DNA of 64,000 nt, taken from contig OX421967.1 in assembly GCA_949128115.1 (NCBI GenBank), positions 59,346,855-59,410,854 on the forward strand. Direction: 5' to 3'. The notes under the pieces were generated by a model. The model did not search any database. It was not told the DNA's origin and saw nothing but the letters and a program-made list of their open reading frames with translations. This document shows, piece after piece, positions 54,515-64,000 of the stretch. The stretch comes from Anaspis maculata (lineage: Eukaryota; Arthropoda; Insecta; Coleoptera; Scraptiidae). Every line of letters starts with the position of its first letter. Positions within the stretch are counted from its first letter, which is position 1. The translations under genes and the position numbers were made by a program.

Positions 54515-55765
54515 GTGACATCCATTACAGGTCGTCTTGAATGGGATAATACAGAATTCTGCTTTAACGATATCAAAAATTTGCCGATCTATCAATACGA
54601 AGTATTTCCTCACTATTTTCAACTAGAGCTGGCCAACAAATCAAGCTTAGATATTAAAACATTGATCCAAAGACATCATATGACTTCAAATATCAGAAAA
54701 GTGTCCAAATTGAGAAGAAATTTCCACGAAATCTCCACGGATCTCCATAAAACCTACACGGATCTCCACGGATCCCCACGGATCCCCACGGATCTCCACC
54801 AAACCTCCACGGATCTCCACGGATCCCCACGGATCCCCACGGATCTCCACCAAACCTCCACGGATCTCCACGGATCCCCACGGATCTCCACCAAACCTCC
54901 ACGGATCTCCAAGGCAAGGGACAGAAAACCTCCACAGTGGTTAACCCCTCGCTTGCTTCTGAAACGTTTGAGCAAAGATGATTTGATATCGATTATTGTG
55001 ACGAAAAGTGTAAACTTTGATTGTATTTCGGGAATGAGTGTTAGCTCGTTCGACAAGCTCAAAAGTACCGTGCAACTTCATCTTGACAAGTCGGGGCCTG
55101 AAGAGGTTAGGATTCCCCCGTCTGGAACTGGAAACGCAGAGAGTGAGCTGAGAGAGCATGGGCTGCTGACTAAAATGGTTCAACAACTAGAAGACAGAAT
55201 CCAGGAACAAAAATCCATTATTCAGATTCTTCAAAGTAAGTTCAAGGACTCGCCTGTTGATGAGGCGTCAAAAGACAACGCGCGAAAAACGTCTTCGATG
55301 GGTCGTGCACGGGCGGGTGAGCCGAAGCGAAGAAGCCCCGAGACAGGAACATCGATGGCTGCTGATGGGTCAGATAAACCTGAGAATATTGTAAACATCA
55401 ACAACGTCCCGAAGGAGAGTCATTCAAGGAAAACCAGGGTTGTCGGTGATGGTGACGTTGTGTCAGGAGCTGACCCGAGTGCCTCCTTTGCTGCGGCGGC
55501 TCGTAGAGCCTGGATTTATGTGGGTAAAGTGAACAAGGAAACAAAAGCTTCTCAGATTGATCTTTATTTGAGAAATAAATTCGAAAATAACCAATTTATT
55601 GTTCAACCTTTGCCTGTCCGGGATGATGCTTCGAGTGTAGCTTTCAAAGTGGGAGCCGACATCAGCCTCAAGGAGGAGCTGTATAAGAGCTCTACATGGC
55701 CTCCGGGCGTCGTGATCAAGAGGTTCACCTTTTTTCGTGGCGCCAGCGGTGCAGCGAGGTTTTGA
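54515..55765 (+). CDS. LINE ORF1 protein (416 aa)
   Basis: The frame is intact from MTSITGRLEW. Residues about 70-140 are a tandem repeat of a 17-residue unit (TDLHGSPRIPTDLHQTS), coded by an in-frame 51 bp minisatellite. Residues about 215-245 (LTKMVQQLEDRIQEQKSII) predict a coiled coil. The C-terminal part (AWIYVGKVNKETKASQIDLY ... WPPGVVIKRFTFFRG) has the pattern of the RRM-like ORF1 domain found in many insect LINEs. It would bind LINE RNA. It overlaps the start of ORF2. Confidence 0.8.
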   Translation: MTSITGRLEWDNTEFCFNDIKNLPIYQYEVFPHYFQLELANKSSLDIKTLIQRHHMTSNIRKVSKLRRNFHEISTDLHKTYTDLHGSPRIPTDLHQTSTDLHGSPRIPTDLHQTSTDLHGSPRISTKPPRISKARDRKPPQWLTPRLLLKRLSKDDLISIIVTKSVNFDCISGMSVSSFDKLKSTVQLHLDKSGPEEVRIPPSGTGNAESELREHGLLTKMVQQLEDRIQEQKSIIQILQSKFKDSPVDEASKDNARKTSSMGRARAGEPKRRSPETGTSMAADGSDKPENIVNINNVPKESHSRKTRVVGDGDVVSGADPSASFAAAARRAWIYVGKVNKETKASQIDLYLRNKFENNQFIVQPLPVRDDASSVAFKVGADISLKEELYKSSTWPPGVVIKRFTFFRGASGAARF

Positions 55766-58666
55766 GGAGAGCAGCGAGGGACCTGTGGCGGAGGTGCGGG
55801 GTGCTCAGATCAGCGATGCGTCCAAGCGTCATGAGATGTGCATTTTCTATCAGAATGTCCGTGGGCTGCGAACAAAAACATCAGTGTTTCATAACAACAT
55901 TGCTGCTGCTCAACATCACATTGTAGCGGTGACGGAGACATGGACCACTCCCGACATTGAGGACTCCGAACTTTTTCCGGCAGGCTACACGGTCAACCGC
56001 AGAGACAGATGTGCCGATGGTTTGTTGCGGGGAGGTGGTGTCTTGTTGGCTACAAAAAGCGATATAAAGGCCGCAGCACTGAATTTACAACGAATAAATG
56101 AGAGTGCTCCTCTTATCAATATTGTAGGATCCCGACTGACTTTTTTAGATTGTAATGTTGTTTATGTTTTTGTTCTGTATATATCTCCGTCTGTTTCTTT
56201 CGATCAATTTGCACTTTTTTTGACATGTTTACTTCTCTGGACTATGTTTATGAGAACAGTGTGATGCTAATTGGTGATTTTAATGTTCCAGCTTTCGCTT
56301 CACCCACCGCGGGCGATAGATTCTCCAAGCTCCTGAGTGATTATCTACATTTGTTGAATGCAAATCAGTATAGTGAGGTTGTGAACGGTCATGGACGACG
56401 ACTTGATCTTGTCTTCGCCACAAGGGAATGTAGCGTGACGAGGGCTGATGATCCTCTGGTGGATGAGGATGCCCACCACCCGGCACTGCTGGTGTCTTTT
56501 CACATTTCAGGGTCGCCGCAGCTGATTCGCAATTGTTCGGGAGGCAAAATGTTCAACTTCAGAAAGGCCTGTTTTCCGCTGCTGTATGAATCTTTGAGTT
56601 TGACTGACTGGAGTAACTTGTATGGTATCAGTGACGTCGATTTAGCTTGCAGCGAATTCTACAAGATCTTGAACTCAGTTTTCCAAAGTGCAGTTCCTTA
56701 CTTCAAGCCTGTAGAGAAGGACAGATCTTACCCACATTGGTTTTCGGGTGAGGTGATACGCTTGTTGAGTCGGAAGCAGCGAGTACACAAAATGTACAAA
56801 AAGAGTGGAGATCAACATCTGCTGAAGAAGTTTCGGGACATAAGAGCCTCCGTAAAGTCCGTGTTGCGGCGTGACTACCGTGACTTTTTGAGTGAGACTG
56901 CGAATCGCCTTACGACGGATCCTCGGGGGTTCTGGTCGTTCGTGCGCGGTAAAAGGGGTGGCTCCGGTGTCCCCGGCGTCGTGAGGGATGCAGATGGTGT
57001 TGAGTACGATAGTCCTGATACCGTAGCAGAAGCGTTCGCCAAGTATTTCAGCAGCGTTTACACTTTACCCGATGCTTCGCTAAGCGTGGACCCGCAACTT
57101 TTCTCCGGGGGTGGAACTCGGGGCTGTGTTGGTACGGTGCCGGTGACTGAGGATGACGTAGTCAGAGCATCAAGAAAGTTGAAAAATAATATGACCTCGG
57201 GTGAGGATATGATACCTGGTTTTCTGGTTCGGGACTGCTCCCGCGTCTTTGCCGATCCACTACAATACCTTTTCAATTTGATTATATCTACTTCAACTTA
57301 TCCCAAGATCTGGAAGCAAACGCGCGTCTGTCCAGTGCTGAAGAAAGGTGACTCCACAATGCTGAACAATTACCGACCCATTTCCCTTCTCTCTAATTTT
57401 GCTAAACTTTTTGATATCATTCTTTATGATCAGATTTACCCATTGGTCAAGGGTCACATTTCATTGTCTCAGCATGGTTTTATGGAGAAGCGATCCACCG
57501 TCACGAATCTGGCATGCTTTTCGCAGCATGTGTCTGAGGTTTTGGATTCGCACGGACAGGTCGACGTGATCTACACGGACATTTCTAAGGCTTTTGATCA
57601 GATAGATCTGAACCTGCTGATGCGTAAGCTTGATAGACTTGGCTTTTCCTCACCACTGTTGCAGCTGTTTCGCTCCTATCTCTTTGATAGAGAGCATCGT
57701 GTCACGTGTCGCTTCACTAGGTCCGGTCCATATGTTCCAACTTCTGGAGTTGCTCAGGGTGCCAAGTGGGGACCACTGCTATTTCTAATCTATATAAACG
57801 ACTTAGCTGAGGCAATAAACTGTAATAAGCTGATGTTCGCTGATGACCTGAAAATTTACTCTACGATAGATACGATGTTTGATTGTGCTGCATTGCAGAG
57901 ATGTGTGGATGCTGTTTGTGAGTGGTGCAGTGAAAACGGCCTCTCTCTGAACGTTGATAAGTGCGTTGTGGTCACATTCACCAGAAAGCTGAGACCAGTC
58001 ACGCATGACTATAATATAGGCCGGGTGGTCGTAAGGCGTGGTGAGGTTGTTAGGGATCTCGGAGTCGTCTTTGACAGTTCTTTTTCTTTCAGGTATCACG
58101 TGGATGAGGTAGTTTTGTCTTCACTCAGGATGCTTGGTTTCGTATATCGCACCTGCAGAGAGTTCAAGAGTGCTTCTTGTCTCAAAGCACTTTATTGCAG
58201 TCTAGTAAGATCAAAGCTGGAATATGCTTCATTGATTTGGTATCCCATATACAGCACTCACGTGAACAGACTTGAATCAGTCCAGAGAAGATTCTTAAAA
58301 TTTTTGTCATTCACGCTTGATGGTGTGTATCCTCCTCAGGGGTTCGACCACAATTTGTTGTTGATCAGGCACGAGGTTATCTCGCTGGAGAAAAGACACA
58401 CAGTGTTGAGTGTCAGATTTTTGTACAATTTAATACAGAATTCTATCGACTGCCCAGAGCTTCTTGAGCGACTCAAATTTTTGGTGCCTCGATTAAATGC
58501 GAGACACCATTCTACTTTTTACTGCGACACTCCCAACAGCAATGCTTTAATCAGGAGTCCGATATACGCTGTGTGCAGCAATTATAATAGACATTCGACA
58601 GACTGTGATATTTTCTTTGATTCCTTTAATGTTATACAGACCAGTATTTTAAATTATTGTGACTAG
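55737..58666 (+). pseudogene. LINE ORF2: endonuclease and reverse transcriptase, one frameshift
   Basis: The endonuclease starts CIFYQNVRGLRTK, with VAVTETW (catalytic Glu), then LIGDFNVPAF and HHPALLVSF. The frame shifts once at a T run near 56215-56221, where one missing T separates the first 160 codons from the remaining 813. RT motifs are NNYRPISLLSNFAKLFD, QHGFMEKRSTVTNLA, YTDISKAFDQI, GVAQGAKWGPLLFLIYIN and the catalytic FADD. The thumb region has RSKLEYASLIWYP. No RNase H follows. Apart from this indel it looks intact, so the insertion is young, or the indel is a sequencing error. Confidence 0.85.
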
Positions 58667-58760
58667 TGATATTCTTCTGTGATTAATCTATTGTTGTATT
58701 TTCCTATGACTGGGCACTTTTGCCTGTTGGAAATAAATCCTTCTTATTCTTATTCTATTC

Positions 58761-59919
58761 TTTAGAACTTTTGCTGGACAGATTGTTAAACCATTGGGCT
58801 GTATGAATGTCAGTGTTCTTTATAGAAATGTAGAGAAAAAGATGTGTATTCATGTAGTAAATGAGGACAGCCCTAACTTGTTAGGTAGAGATTTTTTGGC
58901 ACTGTTTAAAGTCAGGTTTGATGTTGCAGAGATTGGAAATGTGAACACCCCTGACATTCAGAGCATCCTGGCAAGATATGTAGACGTTTTTGATGAAGGA
59001 TTGGGAAGATTCAAGCATGCAAGAGTTTCGGTGAGATTGAAGAAGGAGGCAAGCTCGGTGTTTTGCAGGCCGCGTCCGATTCCGCTAGCTTTCAAGCAGA
59101 AGGTTGAGAAAGAGCTGGATAGGCTGGAGGAGCAGGGTGTTATCACACCGGTCGGCTCAAACCGATGCGACACCAGCTTGGTTCCGGTAATGAAGTCTGA
59201 TGGGACAGTTCGACTTTGTGGAGATTACTGTGTCACCGTAAACAAACATCTTGAAGGAGTGTAGTATCCATTGCCGCTCATCAACGATATATTTGCCGTC
59301 TTGAATGGAGGACAACAGTTCACAGTCATCGACCTCAGCCATGCATATACGCAGTTCGAATTGGATGAAGATAGCAGAAGGGTCTTGGCATGGAATACAC
59401 CAAGAGGAATTTATCTCATGAACAGAATGCCCTATGGTATCAGCCCAGCAACAGCGCTCTTGCAGAAACATATCGAACAACTACTCAGACCAGTCGAGGG
59501 AGTTGTGAATTTTCTCGACGACATCATCATAACAGGAAGAGACCGGGCAGAGCATCTTCAGAGATTGAAAGAGGTCCTGAAAAGACTTTCCGAGGCAGGG
59601 CTGAGGGCGAAAGAGGACAAGTGTGAGTTCCCGAAAGACGAGGTGTGTAACTTGGGTCACAGAATAAGTAGACGCGGATTGCGAAAGACAAAAGGTGGAG
59701 TAGAGGCAATTTTCAAGGCCAAAACACCATCTAACAGGGAGGAAGTGCGTTCCTTGTTAGGAATGGTGAACTATTACAACAGATATCTGCCGAATGCTGC
59801 CGAAACTTTGACTCCTTTGTATGAATTGTTGTCAAAAGAGAATACGTTTGTGTGGACCAGAGAATGCTAGCTGGCTGTTGATAAAATAAAACAGATGATG
59901 GCTCCTGACACAATATTCT
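58761..59919 (+). pseudogene. Mag-like gypsy element, right part: protease end and RT
   Basis: It resumes with TFAGQIVKPLGCMNVSVLYR. It keeps a segment missing from copy 1 (LLGRDFLALFKVRFDVAEIG), so the protease-RT junction is complete here. RT continues as in copy 1 with the shared TAG after VNKHLEGV, the FLDD catalytic box and the stop after TREC. Confidence 0.85.
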
Positions 59920-60114
59920 TACCTGGATAAGATAGGTATAGGTAGATAGGTAGGTATAGGTAGATAATAAGTTGATTTTGATGTTTTTAAAAGAAGATTT
60001 GTAATGAATTACTGTTTAATTAGTTTGCAGGTGTACCTAATGCCTACACGATTGAGGAACACCATTTTGTGATGGCTATCCACTAGCTACTGCGGAGTAG
60101 ATGCAGTGGTCGCA
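59920..60114 (-). pseudogene. Promoter/5' exon relic of the destroyed ZNF, copy 2
   Basis: Homologue of 45228-45413, with a longer GATAGGTAGGTATAGGTAGA run. Confidence 0.75.
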
Positions 60115-60499
60115 GGGGAAGGTGGGGCAAGACAGGGTCACGAGGCAAGATGGGGACACTCTTGTAGTTTCACCAAGGGGCATGACATATTTCGGTTATT
60201 AGCAGAACTTACATCCACAGACGCGGCTTTGGATGTATGGTGAAGTAGAAAACTGTTTCAGTAATAATAACAAAGTTGTGGAAAGTGAACTGTCAAAATC
60301 GCAATTTCGACATAATGCTTATTTCAGAGCAGTGAATTTCATGGTCCATAACGTAAGCATCGAACAACTTAGAGCAAGACTCTTTTGTTATTATGAATTG
60401 ACATGTAATTGCGTATTTTTTCGCACAGGGGTGATTTGTTTACTTCAAATATTTATTAGGCTATGGAAACATAACCATAAAATGTCACGATGAGGTAAG
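60115..60499. repeat. GGGGCAAGATGGGGAC-bordered repeat, copy 2
   Basis: Same as 45414-45798 with few substitutions. Confidence 0.5.
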
Positions 60500-60865
60500 A
60501 TGAGGACAGTGCAAGGTGAAGTACAAGGTGAACTTGTACTGTGGAAAAGGGCGGCCACCTGCCTACCGGTGAAAGGTGTGAATCGAAGTGTGAATAGTAA
60601 GCTTACGAGGAGATTCGACGGTCTGTACAAGGTGATACGAGTACTCGACGGTGATAGATACATAATTACTGCAGTGAAAGATGTAAGGGGTTACAAAAAT
60701 AATCGATTCACGGTGGCGGTCGATGCTTTACGACGATATAGGAGTGTCGGGCCGGGTCCCGAGGTGGTAAGTGGCATGGAGGAGACAAACTCCGAGGGTG
60801 AACAAAGTGGCGAAACTCAAGGTGTGAGTGATCGCCAAGATCCAATCGATTTGTTCGAAAGTTAA
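60500..60865 (+). pseudogene. Gypsy integrase C-terminal tail, copy 3
   Basis: 121 codons, close to copy 2 (RRFDGLYKVIRVLDGDRYII, ending DPIDLFES). Confidence 0.65.
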
Positions 60866-61480
60866 AGTGTCAATAACGGCGAACAAAAGGAGAAATCCAT
60901 TCTTGGTGAAAAGTGATGAATTTGCAAGGTGTGTAGAACTAATACGCGGGGTAGGCGTACCTAGCTAAGCACGGGCTGTGTCCTGGTGGTTACGTGTGTG
61001 AGAGGAGAAAATGCGCTTGGTGGAGTATGACAGAAAGATTGAAGTGAACGCATGGTGGCGTCATCTTCATCAGGTGATTTCCACATACTGTGGATTGATG
61101 AGGTCATTGAAGTGTTGCAGGATGGCCGAATATTAGCAGAGACCCGAACCGACCGCACTTGAGGAGGCAACCGCGGTGGATGTTATCGCGGTCGCCGAAA
61201 GAGAGCGCAGAGCGGCACATGAAGGGATGCAGACGCGGGGGTGGTATTATTGGTGTGACCTTGGAGAGATAGAGTTGATTATTAGCAAAACCTACAACTG
61301 AACGTGTACGTGAGGTGGAATAAACATCATTCATCACAATACTTTCGTTTTTCTGTAATAGAATCCACAATTCCGCGTGCGAGGCGTCGATGGGTATTCC
61401 TTGAGATGACATCATTCATGGGAAAAACGCGTAGGTATCTAGTACCTAACACCGCGTCCAGCGTCGCTGAAAATGCGTTC
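60866..61480. other. Conserved block before ZNF H unit
   Basis: Third copy of 37866-38490, followed by the palindrome right arm at 61488-61540. Confidence 0.4.
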
Positions 61481-61639
61481 CATCACACTGGATTGGTTGA
61501 CGAAGTGATCTGGATCACACAGATCAGGGTTTTCGTAGGCACCCTAGAAGATAATGAAAGCCATTTCTGGTTTTTTTTTTCAGCGAGTTTTTTAATAATC
61601 TATAACTTTTGTACAGTGTATGCAATAGAACTATGAGTA

Positions 61640-61818
61640 AGTGTGGGTTCAGTCAGCTCGAGAGTCAGCATATTTAGCCTCAACTTTCAATTTTAGCCGT
61701 AAGCCCTGCATCGCTTATTGGCTGTACTGAGGAGGCTGATTCATAAGAGCCAATGGGCGTCGCTGCGCTTGCGACTAAAATTAAAACTTGCGGCTAAAAG
61801 AGCAGACTGAACCCACCC
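61640..61818. mobile_element. TA-flanked MITE (GTTCAGTCAGC family), copy 4
   Basis: Same site and structure as copies 2 and 3. Confidence 0.8.
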
Positions 61819-61944
61819 TAAATGCTAAAGTATTGTGTTGTCTTTGCCTGCTAGGTACCTCTACTTGCCCACATATTTTGTTTCAATTGGCATGAACACT
61901 ATCATTATTCGAACCATCAACGACGGCTCACCGCAAAATATGCT

Positions 61945-63105
61945 TCAGCATGTTGCCCCCTGTTGAATCAAATGCGAAACGATATCTTCAGAGGCAGCAT
62001 GTTTCAACATGTGCTTCTTCAAAGTGCCTTTTTCTTTGGATTTATAAGAACATTTATCACATTTAAGCCAAACGATGTCTTCAGCGGCAGCATGTTTTAA
62101 CATGTGTCCTTTCAAACTCCTATTATGCTTGGTTTCGAATGAACATTTATCACATTTAAGCCAAACGATGTCTTCAGCGGCAGCATGTTTCAACATGTGC
62201 CTTTTCAAACTCTTATTGTGCTTGGTTTTGAATGAACATTTATCACATTCAAACCAAAGGATGTCTTCAGTGGCAGCATGTCTCAACATGTGCTTCTTCA
62301 AATCTTTCTTATCTTTGAATTTATAAGAACATTCATCACATTCAAACCAAACGATGTCTTTAGCGGCAGCATGTTTCAACATGTGCCCTTTCAAATTACT
62401 TTTATGCTTGGTTTTAAATGAACATTTATCACATTTAAACCAAACGATGTCTTCAGTGGCAGCATGTTGTCTCAACATGTGCGATTTCAAATGGGATTTA
62501 TGTTTGCATTTACATGAACACTTGGCACATTGATACCAAACGATGTCTTCAGCGGTAGCATGTGTTAACATGTGCCTCTTTAAATTCGATTGATATTTGC
62601 ATTTATATGAACACTTCGCACATTGTAACCAATTGATTTTTTCATGGGAAGCATGAGCCGACATGTGCTTCTTTGAATGTTTCTTAAGCTTGGGTTTGCT
62701 ATAACATCTAGTGGACGGAAAATCAACAAGTTCAAGCAGTTTGACGTGTGGCGGTGTAGCAAATCGATAGGAATCCGCGTGTTTCACCAGATGCAATGCA
62801 GAATCGGTCCCAAATCGGCAGTAATTGCATAGAAATTTATGGAATTCTTCATTGCAAAATGAGTTTCGTTCGATGTTGTCGTCGTCGATCCTGCCGTGAT
62901 GTTTGTGTTTGCAGTGTTCGTACAAGTCCCAGTTGTAGTAACCCTTGAATTCGCAGCAAATGCACGAAAACTGCTCCGGTTCTACGATGGCGTGGAACAG
63001 TTCTGCCGCATAAACGTTTTTATGGGCCCTTTGAACGTGATGTTCTTGTTGAAACTTGAGTTCAAACTGATACGAACATTGTTGACACCGATGTAGTTCA
63101 ACCAT
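61945..63105 (-). CDS. Poly-C2H2 zinc-finger gene H (386 aa from ATG, intact)
   Basis: The frame is open from ATG 63105 (MVELHRCQQC) to the stop after SHLIQQGATC. It has three N-terminal fingers and seven array fingers, the shortest array in the cluster. KINW is intact, unlike F. Compared with F it lacks the CDKCSFETKHKRNLKEH finger. All zinc ligands are present; one finger has an extra residue (HMLRQH) shared with F and G. The acceptor TATTCCAG ends at 63116. Confidence 0.9.
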   Translation of the reverse strand: MVELHRCQQCSYQFELKFQQEHHVQRAHKNVYAAELFHAIVEPEQFSCICCEFKGYYNWDLYEHCKHKHHGRIDDDNIERNSFCNEEFHKFLCNYCRFGTDSALHLVKHADSYRFATPPHVKLLELVDFPSTRCYSKPKLKKHSKKHMSAHASHEKINWLQCAKCSYKCKYQSNLKRHMLTHATAEDIVWYQCAKCSCKCKHKSHLKSHMLRQHAATEDIVWFKCDKCSFKTKHKSNLKGHMLKHAAAKDIVWFECDECSYKFKDKKDLKKHMLRHAATEDILWFECDKCSFKTKHNKSLKRHMLKHAAAEDIVWLKCDKCSFETKHNRSLKGHMLKHAAAEDIVWLKCDKCSYKSKEKGTLKKHMLKHAASEDIVSHLIQQGATC

Positions 63106-63115
63106 AGCTGATGAT

Positions 63116-63550
63116 CTGGAATAGTCATTGTTATTAAGTAGGTAACTCACGTTACAATAAATATCTAACTACAGTTCAGTAGACCCCAACTGTTACATAA
63201 GTACCTACTTCAATTGAATTTCAACTACAATTATCTACCTACCTATTATGTATAGGTACCTACCTACCTAGGGGGTGGGTATATATCTACCTATTTGAAG
63301 TGGGCACTTACAGGTACTTACCAGGATAAGATGTAGGTAGAGGTGGAGGTATTAAGTTGATTTTGATGTTTTTAAGAGCGAATTTGTAATGAATAACTGT
63401 TTAATTAGTTTGTAGGTGTAATGCATACACGATTGAGGAACACCATTTTGTGATAGCTATCTACTACCTACTGCGCAGGAGATGCAGTAGTCGCACTACG
63501 TCACTGCTGCGCGCGCAACGAGGGAAAAGCTAACGAGGGATCAAAAATTT
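63116..63550 (-). promoter_or_regulatory. 5' intron and promoter block of ZNF H
   Basis: The donor CCTG|GTAAGTACC (GT at 63321-63320) gives a 206 bp intron. The exon is uninterrupted and the promoter core lies near 63495-63520. Confidence 0.6.
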
Positions 63551-63634
63551 GGTTTACTTATTTATGGTGTTCCGACGCAGTTCGCTAGATGGTGCGGCGT
63601 GTTCCATTGACAGCTCCTCGTTGACGTTTGCAAT

Positions 63635-63755
63635 GTCTCTAGAGGTGCTTACGAAAATCCTGATCTGTACCTACTAGGTACCTATGTGATCCAGGTCACT
63701 CACGTCAAGCAATCCAGTAGGTACCTACTCTATTTTGTATTTGAAACTACCTACG
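63635..63755. repeat. Left arm of boundary palindrome after ZNF H
   Basis: As 41190-41300; inverse of 61488-61540. Confidence 0.75.
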
Positions 63756-64000
63756 TATGAACGTATGAAGAAAAATAAATCCGATCCAAAGGGGACCAAA
63801 GAAGTAGAAAGTGGCAGGCAAGGATCAAATAAGGAGGAGGATTTGGTGAAGGTATTCAAAACGGATTTGCAAGGTCGGTGTACATATAATAATTGTTTTC
63901 ACGTGTTCGTGGAAAAAACTGACGATAAAGGCATCGGTCGACTTCATCCTATGTATGTGGGACACATTCTTCTGAAGAAACTCAGACTCAAGAATATTCT
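63756..64000 (+). pseudogene. LINE ORF1 fragment, copy 3 (cut by window edge)
   Basis: It starts as copies 1 and 2 (KSDPKGTKEVESGRQGSNK) and continues past the window. The third 8 kb unit therefore probably goes on to the right. Confidence 0.75.

Larger units (their letters stand above)
52056..58760 (+). mobile_element. Nearly complete LINE inserted in gypsy protease, 6.7 kb
   Basis: Comparison with copy 1 (AAGGCCAACGGTATTGCTTAG) places the insertion between ACGG and TATTC/TTAG. Order: a 5' region with a minisatellite, a nested TIR element (about 52435-54347), ORF1, ORF2 (endonuclease and RT), a short 3' UTR and a TTATTC repeat tail instead of poly(A). It is absent from units 1 and 3, so it is younger than the duplication. 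The clade is jockey/CR1-like by RT and absence of RNase H, but uncertain. Confidence 0.85.

Overview
This is repeat-rich eukaryotic DNA with intron signals (GT/AG). It is most likely from an insect: it has insect-type LINE and Ty3/gypsy-type elements, many small TA-flanked inverted-repeat elements and frequent TAGGTACCTAC runs. A hemipteran such as a scale insect is plausible, but the sequence alone does not decide it. No bacterial gene, CRISPR array or rRNA is present.

The backbone is a cluster of poly-C2H2 zinc-finger genes, all on the minus strand. There are eight members of one family, here called A to H from left to right: A (1-1104, cut by the window edge), B (2014-3633), C (9779-11023, broken), D (15239-16747), E (17652-19271), F (38954-40210, broken), G (47300-48694, last finger frameshifted) and H (61945-63105). 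A ninth, more divergent gene (33746-35509) has one internal stop. All share three N-terminal fingers followed by a tandem finger array with a 10-residue linker of the AAAEDIVWFE type. Each has a non-coding first exon, an intron of about 200 bp and a conserved promoter block. Finger number differs between copies (7 to 12 in the array).

Duplication happened on two scales. A-B and D-E are copies of one two-gene block. From 37.7 kb to the right edge an approximately 8 kb unit occurs three times in tandem. It contains an integrase-tail fragment, a ZNF gene, a LINE ORF1 fragment, the 3' end of another ZNF, a gypsy element (Mag-like by its gag and primer-site features) and a ZNF promoter relic. The second unit also carries a 6.7 kb LINE at 52056-58760. 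Units meet at a roughly 110 bp palindrome, so each complete ZNF unit is flanked by inverted 50-60 bp repeats.

The rest is nested mobile DNA. At 4-9 kb there is a gypsy 3' end and a 3 kb long-inverted-repeat element with two more elements nested inside it. At 11-13.5 kb and 20.5-22.6 kb sit two copies of an AACGTT-rich TA-flanked element. At 13.8-14.7 kb there is a probable solo LTR. From 19.8 to 27.9 kb lies a minus-strand LINE with a C-terminal RNase H, broken by two insertions. From 27.9 to 33.5 kb lies a gypsy element interrupted by a 2.9 kb insertion that itself holds two MITEs. At 36.1-37.7 kb there is a TA MITE and an hAT element with 8 bp target duplications. Several insertions can be dated relative to each other because empty sites exist in the paralogous copies.
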